NCBI GenBank assembly: GCA_021521415.1
Contig: JAIQDT010000001.1
Location: 8,990,001-9,054,000 of the forward strand
DNA length: 64,000 nt
Source: Bidens hawaiensis
Taxonomy: Eukaryota > Streptophyta > Magnoliopsida > Asterales > Asteraceae
Direction of reading: 5' to 3'
Of the stretch, positions 10,222 to 20,797 are shown piece by piece (position 1 is the stretch's first letter; each line of letters opens with the position of its first letter). A program made the translations under genes and the position numbers. The notes under the pieces are model-generated. The model was not told the DNA's origin. It did not search any database and worked only from the letters and a program-made list of their open reading frames with translations.

Positions 10222-10315
10222 CTTTATATAGAGGCTTTGTTATACAGGCGAAGTTACGGATAACTTCGCCTAGGCGAAGTTATTCACAACTTCGCCTGTT
10301 CAACAACATCGCCTA
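10222..10315 (-). promoter_or_regulatory. Internal LTR-like promoter module upstream of aORF (A1)
   Basis: The minus strand has GGCGAAGTT/AACTTCGCC motifs, including the perfect 20-bp palindrome AACTTCGCCTAGGCGAAGTT (10262-10281), then 12 bp after the last motif a TATA box CTCTATATAAAG (10233-10222). The 5' LTR has the same order (palindrome, 5-10 bp, TATA). A2 keeps it at 61481-61580. It lies about 710 bp before the aORF ATG. Promoter activity is inferred. Confidence 0.6.
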
Positions 10316-11624
10316 AAATTTCAAAAATTAACCCTTAAGATTTTAACAGTTGTCCTTTAAGAAATAAATAACATGATCAATTCTAAGTAACCAGTTAAGA
10401 AATCATAAAGCTATCTAAGTACAAAAACGTAAAAAACTTAAAGTTTAAGGGATCAAATTTCAGTCTCGATAGGGACTGCTACGTTTTAGAAAAGATCCGA
10501 ACAGGAATCATACTAACTACGTGACTGTCACATAGATCCGTGTTTAGCTGTATTATGACATATAGAGACAGGTTGTAAGCAGGTAATATACTTAAGATGG
10601 TTTTCATCGTTTCTGTGATACGAGTTAGGTTCAATTAATCCTTAAAATTTAAGTGGGCAACAACTCAGAAATATTGATGCCTCCTATCTATCCTCAAAGC
10701 GTATTTGGCTTTCCCCAAGTCACCCCGAATTGACTTCGACCCATAGTGTCTGATTAAACTGTAAATATTCTTGATCTGTTTCCCGTTCTTCTTTCTTACT
10801 CAATGATTGTGAAGTCTTGATATCTTGAACTCTCGAATGTTACAATGACTCATAAAAATATTTTTTTTTTTTTTTAACGACATAGACTTCAAAGTAGAAA
10901 TTAACTGCAAGTCCCGAATCTGGATCACTGCAGTATCTTGAAATGCTATCTTCACGGGAATCAGAACACACATGGGTTCGTGTATGACTGAGTAATCACT
11001 TTTCTGCCTATCATTCGGAAAGATATACATGAAGACACGCAAAACTCTTAAGGAGTTTCCACATAAAATCAAGTAAAATTTAATTTGTATCACATCTACT
11101 TTTACGCACCATAAAAAGTTACCATGACATACAATGATTGTCCTAAAGCCTTTTAAGCCTAATAACTTCACTAGTTAAGCACACAAAGTTAGTATATCTA
11201 TCATTTTCCATGGTTGGATCAATTTTCCGTTTAACATAGCTAACTAACTTCTTACGAAGTAACAGACTTGAAAAGTAATTTCATTTCCCTCAAGAAATTT
11301 TGACTTCAATCGCCCCGATCACGTCAAAGTCTTCAGGTAAACGGCAATCCTGAAGATCCAATGGATCAACTGGACCGACCACATACAAGTATGTGTCCTT
11401 CTAACTAAGTATGACCGACTAATTTTCAGCGACAGAAAGAAAACACATCATAACCGCCCCGGTCACTTTCAGTCATCTGGTTAATGGCGACCCTCATTCT
11501 CTACAAGTAGAAACGAGAACCAAAACATATCCGAGGATATGTCCATCAAACTGAGGTAACCGACTAATTTTAAGCAATAGTGACGTTTTTTTTTTTTTTT
11601 AATAAGCACAAAAAAAAAACATGG

Positions 11625-14600
11625 TTACTCGGGATTGATCATCCCGTTCAGCTCAATTAGGTTTTGAAATCTGGATTTATCAAACGCTTTTGTAAATAAA
11701 TCAGCGAAATTTTCTAGCGTATCGACCTTTTCGACCTTAATCAGTTTCTTCTCAGCACAGTCCCGTATGAAATGATGACGAATGTCAATATGTTTAGTTT
11801 TACTATGTTTCACGGGATTGTTAATTACTGAGATGGCAGCAGTGTTATCAATTAAAATAGGAGTGAGTAAGAAATTCAGACCATAGTCGCGCAATTGTTG
11901 CTGAATCCACAAAACCTGAGAGCAGCAGTTGGATGCTGCCATATATTCAGCTTCGCACGTAGAGATCGCGACTGATGTCTGTTTCTTGCACTGCCAGGAA
12001 ACTAATCTTCCACCGAGAAACTGACATCCTCCTGTTGTCGACTTCCGACTCTGATTGCACCCTCCATAATCAGAATCTGTATAAGCAACCAGTTCCACGT
12101 CTCCTCCCTTTGGGTACCACAACCCTAGCTTCGGCTTGCCTTTGAGATACCGCAAAATCCTCTTCACACCCTTCATGTGAGATTCCTTTGGGTTTGCCTG
12201 AAAACGAGCACAAAGACAAACAGCAAACATTATATCAGGCCTAGAAGCAGTCAAATACATCAAAGAACCTATTATAGCCCGATACTGAGTTGGGTCCACA
12301 TCTGCGTCACCGTCTATATTAGCTCCCAACTTGTGGTTGACGCAAATTGGAGTGTCAAATGGAGAAGAGTCCTCCATCTTGAAGCGCTTGAGGACATCAT
12401 GAACATATTTTGTTTGATGAATGAACATCCCATCCTTCTTTTGATCAACCTGCAATCCTAAAAAGAACGTTAGTTCACCCATAGCACTCATCTCAAATCT
12501 TTTCTTCATGACGGCCTCAAATTCCTGACACATGGAGACTCTTGATGCAGCAAATATGATGTCATCCACGTAGACTTGAACTAGCAGGAAGTCACTTCCA
12601 TCTCTCTTCACAAACAGTGTGCTGTCAATCAAACCCCTTTCAAAACCATTCTCTAGCAAGTAGTCCGATAACGTTGAATACCAGGCACGAGGTGCCTGAT
12701 GTAATCCATACAGCGCCTTGCTCAACTTGTACACATGATCAGGAAAGTCTGGGTCAGGAAAACCCGGAGGTTGCTCAACATACACAACCTCATCAACTTT
12801 CCCATTGAGGAACGCACTCTTCACGTCCAACTGAAACACTTTCATCTTCTTAAAAGCAGCAAACGCCAAAAACAATCTTATCGCTTCCAACCTGGCCACC
12901 GGAGCGAACACTTCATTATAATCTATCCCCTCTTGCTGATTAAATCCTTTAACGACCAACCTCGCCTTGTTTCTTATAATAATCCCCTTTTCATCTCTCT
13001 TGCACTAAAACACCCATTTTGTGCCTATCGCATGCACATTCCTTGGTTTTTCAACCAAAGTCCAAACTTCCATCTTCTTAAATTGAGCCAACTCTTCTTG
13101 CATGGCCTCGACCCACGAGCTGTCCTTAAGAGCCATTTGATAATTTTTTGGTTCAATCTGGCTAATAAAGCAGGAGTACAAACATTCGTTCATTATACCC
13201 GTTTCCTTAATGCTTGTATAAACACAGGTGTGCTCATTCAAGCTACTTCTGGTTTGTACACCGGAGGACACATCACCTATAACATTCTCCAAAGGGTGAT
13301 CTATGTGAATTCTCGTGGTCGGAACAGCACCGACATGCAAATTATCTTCTAAATTAGTAGAGAGCTCATCAATGGTTGTTTTTGGCTGAGAGTGAAATGG
13401 ATTGATAAACTCTTCTTCAGGAGAGACAGCAGGGGAACCGATAGAATTTGATGAGGAAGGTTGACAATCATCAAATAGCTGTCTATGAGCCAAATTTTCC
13501 TCCTCATCTAGAATCATCTTCGTAGCAACACGTTCTTCTTCTTCTGTACGAAACAAATCAGGTATGTTAAAAGACTTGAAGAGCCTATCATAGTCGAAAA
13601 TCCCAGGAGGTCCGATGCTCGGTCTTGGCGATCTGTAACTCGTAATGTCGGTGTTACATACCACCTCAACCTTGCCGTTCGTTGTATTAAAGACACGCCT
13701 GTTGGGAGTCCCAACTTCATAGCCGACTAAGATTCCTTCAGCGGCTGTTTCACCAAACTTTGAAGGTGCCTTTAAAATTGAACACGGGGACCCGAAAGCT
13801 TCAAGTCCACACAAATTGGGCTTTCTCCCATGCATAAGCTCATAGCATGTTTTATTAAGTCTTTTTACCGTTAAAACTCTATTCAGTACATAGCAAGCTG
13901 TAGAAACAGCTTCAGCCCAGAACACCACCGGAAGCTTCGAATCAGCCAGCATAGTTCTGGCTCCTTCAATTAAAGTTCTATTCTTCCTTTCAGCCACTCC
14001 ATTCTGTTGCGGAGTATACGGAGCGCTGAATTAGTGTTCAATCCCTCTTGACAGACAGAAGATCTCCATTTCAAAATTTTTAAACTCGGAACCATTGTCA
14101 CTTCTGATGAACTTCACTCGTTTATCCATAATGTTCTCAACTTTGGTAATCAGATTCTTCACCATTTGAGCCGTTTCGTCCTTTGATTTCAGGAAGTATA
14201 CCCACGAGTATCGTGAGTAGTCATCAGTGATCACCAAGCAATAAGTTGTACCACCTAGACTTCTTACATTCACAGGACCGAAGAGATCCATGTGAAGCAG
14301 CTCTAGTGTACTAGCAATTGAATTCACTTTCTTGGTGAGATGGGACTTCTTGTGCTGCTTTCCCTTTTTGCACGCAAGACATTTGTCTTCAAAATTGAAA
14401 CTTTTTAAGGGAACACCCAACACAAGCCCATGTCTGACAATATGGTTCATCTTCCGAAGATGAATGTGCCCCATTCTCCTGTGCCACAGTTCAGATTCCG
14501 ATTCGCTTGCTTTCGTCAAAAGACACGATTCTTCCGTTGACATTTCAGTTGAACTTAAATCCATCATATACGTATTTCGATCACGTGGAGCCTTCATTAC

Positions 14601-14939
14601 TATCCACTCCTCTGGTATTTGAAAACCAGGCTTCAACACAATCGCATCAGTCTTCGTGAAGTGTACGGTATAATCTTTATCACAAATCTGCGACACACTC
14701 AGCAGATTGTGCTTCAGTTCTTCAACAAAGTTCACATTTTCTAACGTCATCTTCCCGTTAGTTAACGTACCCCTTCCTGTTATTTTGCCTCCACTCTCAC
14801 CGGCAAAACTGACTCTTGCCCCTTGAACAGGTTTTAAATCTTGTAACAAATTCTTGTTACCAGTCATGTGCCGGGAACAGCCGCTGTCCACAACCCAAAG
14901 ATTATTGGAAGCCCTGTTCAACTGTTCCTGCACAAACAA
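11625..14939 (-). pseudogene. Copia pol of A1 (protease, integrase, RT, RNase H) with two in-frame stops
   Basis: One frame throughout, interrupted by stops at 14033-14031 and 13007-13005, each replacing a single residue of a conserved block. Domains in order: protease DSGCSRHMTG (near 14880); integrase zinc finger WHRRMGHIH (near 14475) with CLAC (near 14380); integrase core Asp in HMDLFGP (near 14290), Asp in SDNGSEF (near 14090) and Glu in NGVAERKN (near 13995); reverse transcriptase from about 12960 with YVDD (near 12568); RNase H TDSDYGG (near 12070), CEAEYMAA, DNTAAI. It ends ELNGMINPE. The RT-RNase H part is an intact 444-codon frame. The enzyme set copies RNA to DNA and integrates it. 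A1 cannot supply a full Pol unless the stops are bypassed. Confidence 0.88.
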
Positions 14940-14948
14940 AAGAGATTA

Positions 14949-17580
14949 TTAAAATTTGGGGACCCAAGACCTCTTGGTCTTGGGTCGATTAACCTTCTTA
15001 ACAGAACTCACACACCTTGGCTGACCAAAATTAGCATTAGATAAATTTCCACGAGTCCTAACAAGATACCTCCTTGGAGACTGATGGTGAGGCCAACCAA
15101 ACCGACGTACATTAAGAGAATCAAAAGAATTATAGCATTTGGTTTGGTTATTAGTAGTGTAAAAACGAGATGTGTTTCTTTGAAAACCTACATTATCTCT
15201 CAAATTTGAATGGTTTTCATTTTTAACATTTAAACGATTACCAAAAACCTTAGTCTCAGTTTTTGAGGGCCTCACCTCTCTAAAACGCTGCTTCAGAGGG
15301 CAATCAGCAACAAGGTGCCCAGTTTGATTACATCTAAAACAACACCTATGTTCAGCTTTCTTTTCAGCAGATGTTTTAGATGTGGAGGCAGTATTACCAA
15401 CCGTACATCTCACATAAGGTGGGACATATGGGTTGAGTGGAGTACTACTTTTAGTTGATTTAACTTTTTCTCCACTAGTGGGTAATACTTCCTTCTCTTT
15501 TGTCTTACCCGACTCGGATGACTTATCCGAATCAGATGAGACTGGACTTGAAATAGAAATTTTAACTTTTGAGACAGGCGAACTTGTTTCGCCTTTACTA
15601 ATTTCCGGTACTTTACCAGTTTCCTTAGCAGGACCTGTCTGATCAGCTACAAAATTAACAGATTCATGAACACTAGGATTGAAAGTATAATTATGGTTAT
15701 AAGGTGGTGGAACCTCATGGTAACCAATTCCTCCCCTCTTAGGTGAGGAACCTTGATCACTAACAAGGTGATCAAGAATAGCAGAGGAATTCCGGAATTG
15801 CTCCAGTTTCTTATTTAGTTCCACCACTTTTACCTGGTGATCAGCAATCTGTTTTTCTTTCTCAGCGATTAACTTTGTTTTCTCTTCTAAAACCTCGTAG
15901 CTTAGATCGATCACATCAATTTTCTCAGCTAATTTTGTTTTTAAACTTTTAACGTCTTTTTCACAAGCTTTAATTTTTATTTTATAATTATTTTCTCTTG
16001 TCTTTGTGAAGTGATGATCTTCTTTCAAGGTTTTAAATTCGGCATCCAACTTAACATACTGATCAGTAATTGTAGCAAGCTGTTCAGACAAGTTCTCACA
16101 TTTAGTACAGATAGGTTTAGTACATACCTCGGAGTTCTGGTCATTAGCCATGAAAGCTTTTTCATTTTCAGCAGCTTTCATACATTCTTCAGCTGCAACC
16201 TTCGCCATGTGTGCCTGCTCAAAGAGTTCTCCAGAGAACATGTTCCAGTTGTATTCACCAGCATCAGACATCATGGCATTATTCCCATTGTTATTTCCAC
16301 TTTGCTGTGTAGTCCTCCCCTGACTACGTTCTACACGTGCATTAGTGCACTCCTTTGCAAAGTGTCCGTTTTGTTGACAATTGTAACACCTCACCCTTGA
16401 CTTATCAAATCCTGGCTTTCCACCTACGAAATTTCTGCCAGTCTTCTTCATGAAACGCTTCACTCTTCTGACTATCATCGCCATCTGCCACTGCAGATCC
16501 ATCTCCTCCAGATCATCAGGATCGATCTGGTCATAGTCTTCTTCCAAAGCAGCAGGGTCCACAATCTTCCCTTGTATGTAGTTCTCGTAAGAAGCAATAA
16601 AAGATGCATAGAGTGCAAACTGCTCTTCAGCAGATTTGACACTCATTGGCATCTTAGTGTAGTTATTGCTTGATGCACTGGGAGAGAAACTACTCTTTGG
16701 ATGCTTGAGGTTTCGAAGCACTTGATCCTCCAGCAACAAAGCAAACATCACCGTTCATGTTTACTGACACATTTCCTTCATGAGAAGAGTTAGAACCTGA
16801 CTCTCCTTTGGAGTAGTAAGCAGCAGATTCAGACTTCGAACTTGAGCCTGAGATAACTTTGGCACCATACATACCAGGGTCTTGAACCTGATCCGTTGGT
16901 GTCTCTTTATGAACCATATTAAGCTCAAAGGTTCTGAGCTTGTTTACTACTGTCTCCAAGTCATAATTAGGAAAGTCTTTGTCTTCCCTCATTAGAACAG
17001 TGTACATTTCCCACTTTGGTGGGAGAGCATCGAGAAGCTTTTCAACTATTTCCTCCTCTCTGTAAGCAATAGAATAGTTGTTCAGCTCTGTCATTAGATG
17101 ATAATATCGGGTGATAATATCATCGAGCGATTCGTTCTTCAAATACTTGAAGACAGAGAACTGGGTCTTTAACAGCTTAATCTTCGAGGCACGAATACCC
17201 ACGTTCCCTTCGAATCTATTCTCAAGAGCATCCCAAAGCTCTCGTGCAGAAGTGTACTTCCGGAATGTATGGAGAATCTCTTGAGGAAGAGCCATAGTAA
17301 TTGCAGCATGGGCCTTGCTCTCGGCCTCATACATCTTCTTCTCTTCTTCCTCCATCTTGCTGTACTTCTTTATCACATCCCGACCTTCGTATTCCATTGT
17401 CGGTGGAATATATCCATCCTGGATGCACACCCACATCTTTGCATCCTGGTATTTAATATACTGAATGAACCTATCCTTCCACTCTACAAAGTCGGTTCCT
17501 TTTATCAACCTTGGGGCCTTAGTAGCCGACCCCGCTTCAACTTCCATTTTGACTAACTCTGAGATGTTAATTGACGACAT
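14949..17580 (-). pseudogene. Copia gag of A1, one frameshift
   Basis: Start chosen at ATG 17580 (MSSINISELVKMEVEAG...); 16 codons of open frame lie upstream but family B starts at the equivalent place. The N-terminal half is a UBN2-type gag domain (DFVEWKDRFIQYI, ALPQEILHTF, ARELWDALENRFEG). A one-base shift within 16690-16751 breaks the frame. The second frame carries CCHC knuckle CYNCQQNGHFAKEC (near 16370), a coiled coil (about 16100-15780), a Ser/Lys-rich linker, a second CCHC knuckle CFRCNQTGHLVADC (near 15320) and a basic end. It closes with tandem TAA TAA stops, still in frame with pol. Gag coats element RNA in virus-like particles. The shift could be mutation or, less likely, recoding. 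Confidence 0.85.
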
Positions 17581-18077
17581 CTTCTCGAAAACACGAAAAA
17601 CCTGAAAAAAAAACAAAAATTCTTCCAAACAGTACTATAGGCGAAGTTAAGGATAACTTCTCTTAAGTGTTAACTTTGCTGGAAAATCCTTAAATTCGCG
17701 TGACTTGGAGAAGTTGAGAATAACTTCGCTTAAGGTAAGCGAACTTAGGAGGTAAGCGAAGTTGAGGATAACTTCGCTTAGGCGAACTTATGAGGTAGGC
17801 GAAGTTGTGGTTAACTTCGCTCAACCTTATATCTTCGCCGAAACACTACTTCCAGTGACGGCAACTTCGCCTGAAGAACAACAACTTCGCCCGAAGAACA
17901 CTGAAAATATTCAGATCTGTTTTCGACGATTTAGCAGTTTCCGGTCGGTGTGACGGCTTGAATATGACTGTATAAGGTGAGTATAACACAATATCAACGA
18001 ACACGCGTCCCGCGAATAGGTCAAACGAGACGTTTTCTACACCCGCGTGAAATCCCGAACCACACAATCGAGCCAAA
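17581..18077 (-). other. Leader of A1 with GGCGAAGTT repeats and acceptor-like site
   Basis: Untranslated leader between primer site and gag. Repeated GGCGAAGTT/AACTTCGC motifs in both orientations fill 17640-17900. On the minus strand GTTTTTTTTTCAG ends at 17602, 22 nt before the gag ATG, and resembles a splice acceptor, so the repeats could lie in a leader intron. No clear donor was found. Confidence 0.55.
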
Positions 18078-18089
18078 GCTCTGATACCA
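18078..18089 (-). other. Primer-binding site of A1, tRNA-iMet
   Basis: Plus strand GCTCTGATACCA; element strand TGGTATCAGAGC, 2 bp inside the LTR. Matches the initiator tRNA-Met 3' end. Confidence 0.88.
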
Positions 18090-18091
18090 AT

Positions 18092-18553
18092 TGTAGGTTC
18101 CCGTACGGATCTTACACGGGATATCGCTATCTACGTAGGTGCGGAATCCCTGCGTAGGTAGTTACGAGCGTAGAATACGTAGAACAATCACACGCGATAC
18201 AAACGAACACGTTATGTATTATAACTTGAAACACGTCTACTACAGACTCGATCTCTCGTCTATAGACTTACTGAATTACACGTGATTAACCAAAAACTCT
18301 CAACTCCTAAACGTAACCCGTAGGCTATATAAATACACGACAACTTCGCCTCAGGCGAAGTTGTCAGTAACTTCGCTCGTTGAACAAGTTCGCCTAGGCG
18401 AACTTGTCAACAACTTCGCTTGTTCAACAAGTTCGCCTAAGCGAACTTGTTGACAACTTCGCTTACATGCATAAACATAAACTTAAACATAATTACATTA
18501 CAGACTCGATTACAAACGCTAGACTATGAACTACTGACATTTATGTACCAACA
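18092..18553 (-). repeat. 5' LTR of Copia A1 (462 bp)
   Basis: Plus strand TGTAGGTTCCCGTACGG at 18092 to GTACCAACA at 18553. It aligns end to end with the A2 3' LTR (57536-57984), which has matching TGTTGGT/ACCAACA termini, so the ends are well supported. It holds palindromes and a TATA box. Confidence 0.88.
18324..18452 (-). promoter_or_regulatory. LTR promoter of A1: three palindromes and TATA box
   Basis: Palindromes at 18424-18452, 18384-18407 (perfect, 24 bp) and 18340-18364 (12-bp arms), all with core TTCGCC...GGCGAA or TTCGC...GCGAA. They are followed 6 bp downstream on the minus strand by the TATA-like ATTTATATAG (18333-18324). A2 keeps two palindromes and the TATA at 57794-57878. 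Position just upstream of TATA suggests a regulatory role. Confidence 0.65.
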
Positions 18554-20324
18554 TTTCTTAAAGATGAAGGAAGAAGGCGAACAGTGGAAGACTGTTCGTT
18601 TTCTTGTCTTATATAACATTGCACGCAACCCGAGGTACAGCTTGTACGAATAAGACGATTCGTTTAAATTAAAGTTGACGAATTAGCCCATTCGCTAACT
18701 CAATTCGTTACCTTATGCTGACGAATCGCTACTTGATTCGTTAAATTAAAGGTAGCGAATCAAGACATGATTTGTGTCATGATTCGTTAAATATGCATAA
18801 CGAAGGGATGATTCGTTACAGAGTGAGGAAGCAAATTAGGTTAGCAAACCAGAAGCTAGTTCGCTAAAGAATCACCTAGTTCGTTATCCATAAATAATGA
18901 ATTAGATTCTAATTAAAAAATCTTTTATTTAATTTTAAATTAAATAATTAAATGAATTAAATAATTAAATAAAATAAATAAAATTAGGTTATCGAGAAAC
19001 CTTTTATCCCGACAACCAAATACCTTAAAAACGTTTCAGTTTTCCGAAACATAACTTAAAATTATTTAAGTATTTTGTACAAAGAAGACGAAAATATTTT
19101 TGGTATTTTGTAAATTTAAGAATGTATTTACAAAAAAAATATTCGGTCCTTTAAAAAATAGACAATCTTTTTATGTTTTTCAATGATTTTATCAAAAGCA
19201 GTACATATTTTTGTATTTTTGTTGAGTTTAAGCAGAGAATCATATTGACCAAATTGCCCTTCCATCACAGTTTTATATTTCAGCGATATTATGACTGGCG
19301 ATAAGTCGGTCATTGGTATTGTTGTCCACATAAATCTAATAACACACATTCAAGTATTTTTGTGATATGATTAAATTGTTCAATTAAAGCACAGAATATC
19401 AGAAACTATCAGCCTCTAATCTCGGTTCAAGCTTAATTTGATTTTTGCCAAATCACCCCAACTTGACTTAAACCATTATATTGTTGATCAAAATTTTGAT
19501 ACCAATTTCGAAATTTTGAGCATTGCATCAAGTTTCCTTTACTGTGAGTGAGTATGCAAGAGTCCATCTGTCGGCTTACATACATTGTATCCCCTGGGGT
19601 CCGTTTCTTATTGGTATTAAGACGAACGCAAGGGAAAAACAATTGTATGACTAACAGCGGATTTTGATCAAGTCAGTAATTTAAATTGTACGAAGTACAG
19701 CGGTGATCAAGTTTAATAACTTTGGGTTTGCTCTAGAAAGCGAGTGAAATATATATATGCTTATGAATACCCAGATGGTTAAGCCGCATAAAGACTCACA
19801 ATGTTCAGAATCCTAACGCTTGTTATTTGCATTATTTTATTTTGGGTGATCAACAAATATAAGGCTTGAGTATGACTGGTTATTACATTTCTGTCATCCT
19901 CACCAAGACTTTTGCTAGAGACTAACACCTCTTTCAATTTGGCCTTTCTTTATGTTTATATCACATACTTTACTCTACTGGGTTGTTTTAAGACCTACCA
20001 ATGCACCAATGCAATTAAGCACACAGTCTTTTAAGCTTACTTTTTGCTGAATTTGGGGTCAAGATAATCAATGTACTATCATGTTCTCTTTTTGCTTCAA
20101 AAAACTCAAAATTTTGAGGAGCATAAAATAAAGAAAAGATAAATTTAATCGCCCCAGTTAACTTAAATTTATAAATAAATGGCTAACCATCAATTCACAA
20201 GTGAATAATAGGACTAAGACATGCAAGCATGCTTCACAAACTTAGATAACCGACATAATTTTCAGCGAGAAAATAATCTAAAAATTTTTTTTGGATTTTC
20301 TCTATACAAACTTTAAAAACACAA
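18554..20324 (-). other. Spacer remnant of an older Sirevirus, target of A1
   Basis: Not coding. From about 19250 to 20030 it aligns with the pol-aORF spacer of element C (about 32800-33690), sharing blocks such as ATCACCCCAACTTGACTT (near 19453) and a stretch near 19590-19620. It ends with ACCGACATAATTTTCAGCGA (near 20250), the block that follows pol in family A. 18640-18900 is dense in TTCGTTA/TTCGCTA motifs, with a TATA-like TTATATAAG at 18616-18608. This is therefore a third kind of spacer with the same promoter-like layout. A1 inserted at its left edge; pol is missing to the right. Confidence 0.65.
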
Positions 20325-20344
20325 TATTATGTAGACCATCGACG

Positions 20345-20797
20345 CAAAACATTAGAATTTCAAGTTAGAGATAAAGTGCTACTGAAGGTATCTCCTTGGA
20401 AATGAGTAATTTGATTTGGAAAAAAAGGAAAGTTGTGTCCAAGGTTTGTTGGACCATTCCAAATTAATAAACGAATTGGACCTGTAAGCTATGACATGTA
20501 TACATGATGTATTTCATGTAAGTAATTTAAGGAAATGCTTAGCTGATGAATCATTAAAAGTAACCCTTCAAGATATAAAGAAAAACGAAAAAGTTAAAAT
20601 TTGTTAGAAACCTTTACAAATTGAAGATAGAAAGATCAAAAATCTCAAGCATAAAAAAATATTTCTGGTTAAAGTGAAGTGGGATTCAAAACGTGGACCA
20701 GAATATACTAGGAAATTAGAATCGGAAATGAAACGAAAGTACCCACACTTATTCCAATTGATCTCGAGAACGAGATTCAAAATAAGGTGGGGAGACT
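20345..20797 (+). pseudogene. Decayed Gypsy integrase C-terminus with chromodomain-like end
   Basis: Plus-strand coding remnant with several stops and frame changes. Recognisable stretches are RDKVLLKVSPWK (near 20370-20400), RFVGPFQI (near 20435), a Tyr-rich VAYD region, and IFLVKVKWDSKRGPEYTRK (near 20660-20720) followed by MKRKYPHLFQL. This is the GPF/Y-type integrase end and chromodomain-like tail of Tekay-type plant Gypsy elements. It ends at AAGGTGGGGAGA (about 20784-20796), a polypurine tract. Opposite strand to its Copia neighbours, so an independent, old insertion. Non-functional. Confidence 0.75.

Larger units (their letters stand above)
9516..11624 (-). other. Non-coding spacer between pol and aORF of A1
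   Basis: 2.1 kb without coding capacity. It holds, in element order: a T15 run on the plus strand near 11586; the block CCGACTAATTTTCAGCGA (about 11414) and a degenerate copy (about 11558); a second T run (about 10860-10875); a conserved block around 10719-10740 (GTCACCCCGAATTGACTTCG); a palindrome/TATA module (10222-10315); and a stretch dense in GGCGAAGTT motifs (9600-9860). The same order is found at 60773-62935, and several blocks recur in the spacers at 18554-20324 and 31272-33921. Confidence 0.75.
6692..18553 (-). mobile_element. Copia/Sirevirus-type retrotransposon A1 (nested host)
   Basis: Minus-strand element with 5' LTR (18553-18092), tRNA-iMet primer site, leader, gag, pol in Copia order (protease, integrase, reverse transcriptase, RNase H), 2.1-kb spacer and a 928-codon ORF downstream of pol. 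The 3' LTR is not visible because the Gypsy element interrupts the 3' UTR at 6691/6692. Sirevirus affiliation follows from reverse-transcriptase style (QQEGIDYNEVFAPVARLEAI), long gag with two CCHC knuckles and an extra 3' ORF. The non-coding parts are full of AACTTCGCC/GGCGAAGTT palindromes. Element A2 (57536-64000) is a second copy. Confidence 0.9.
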
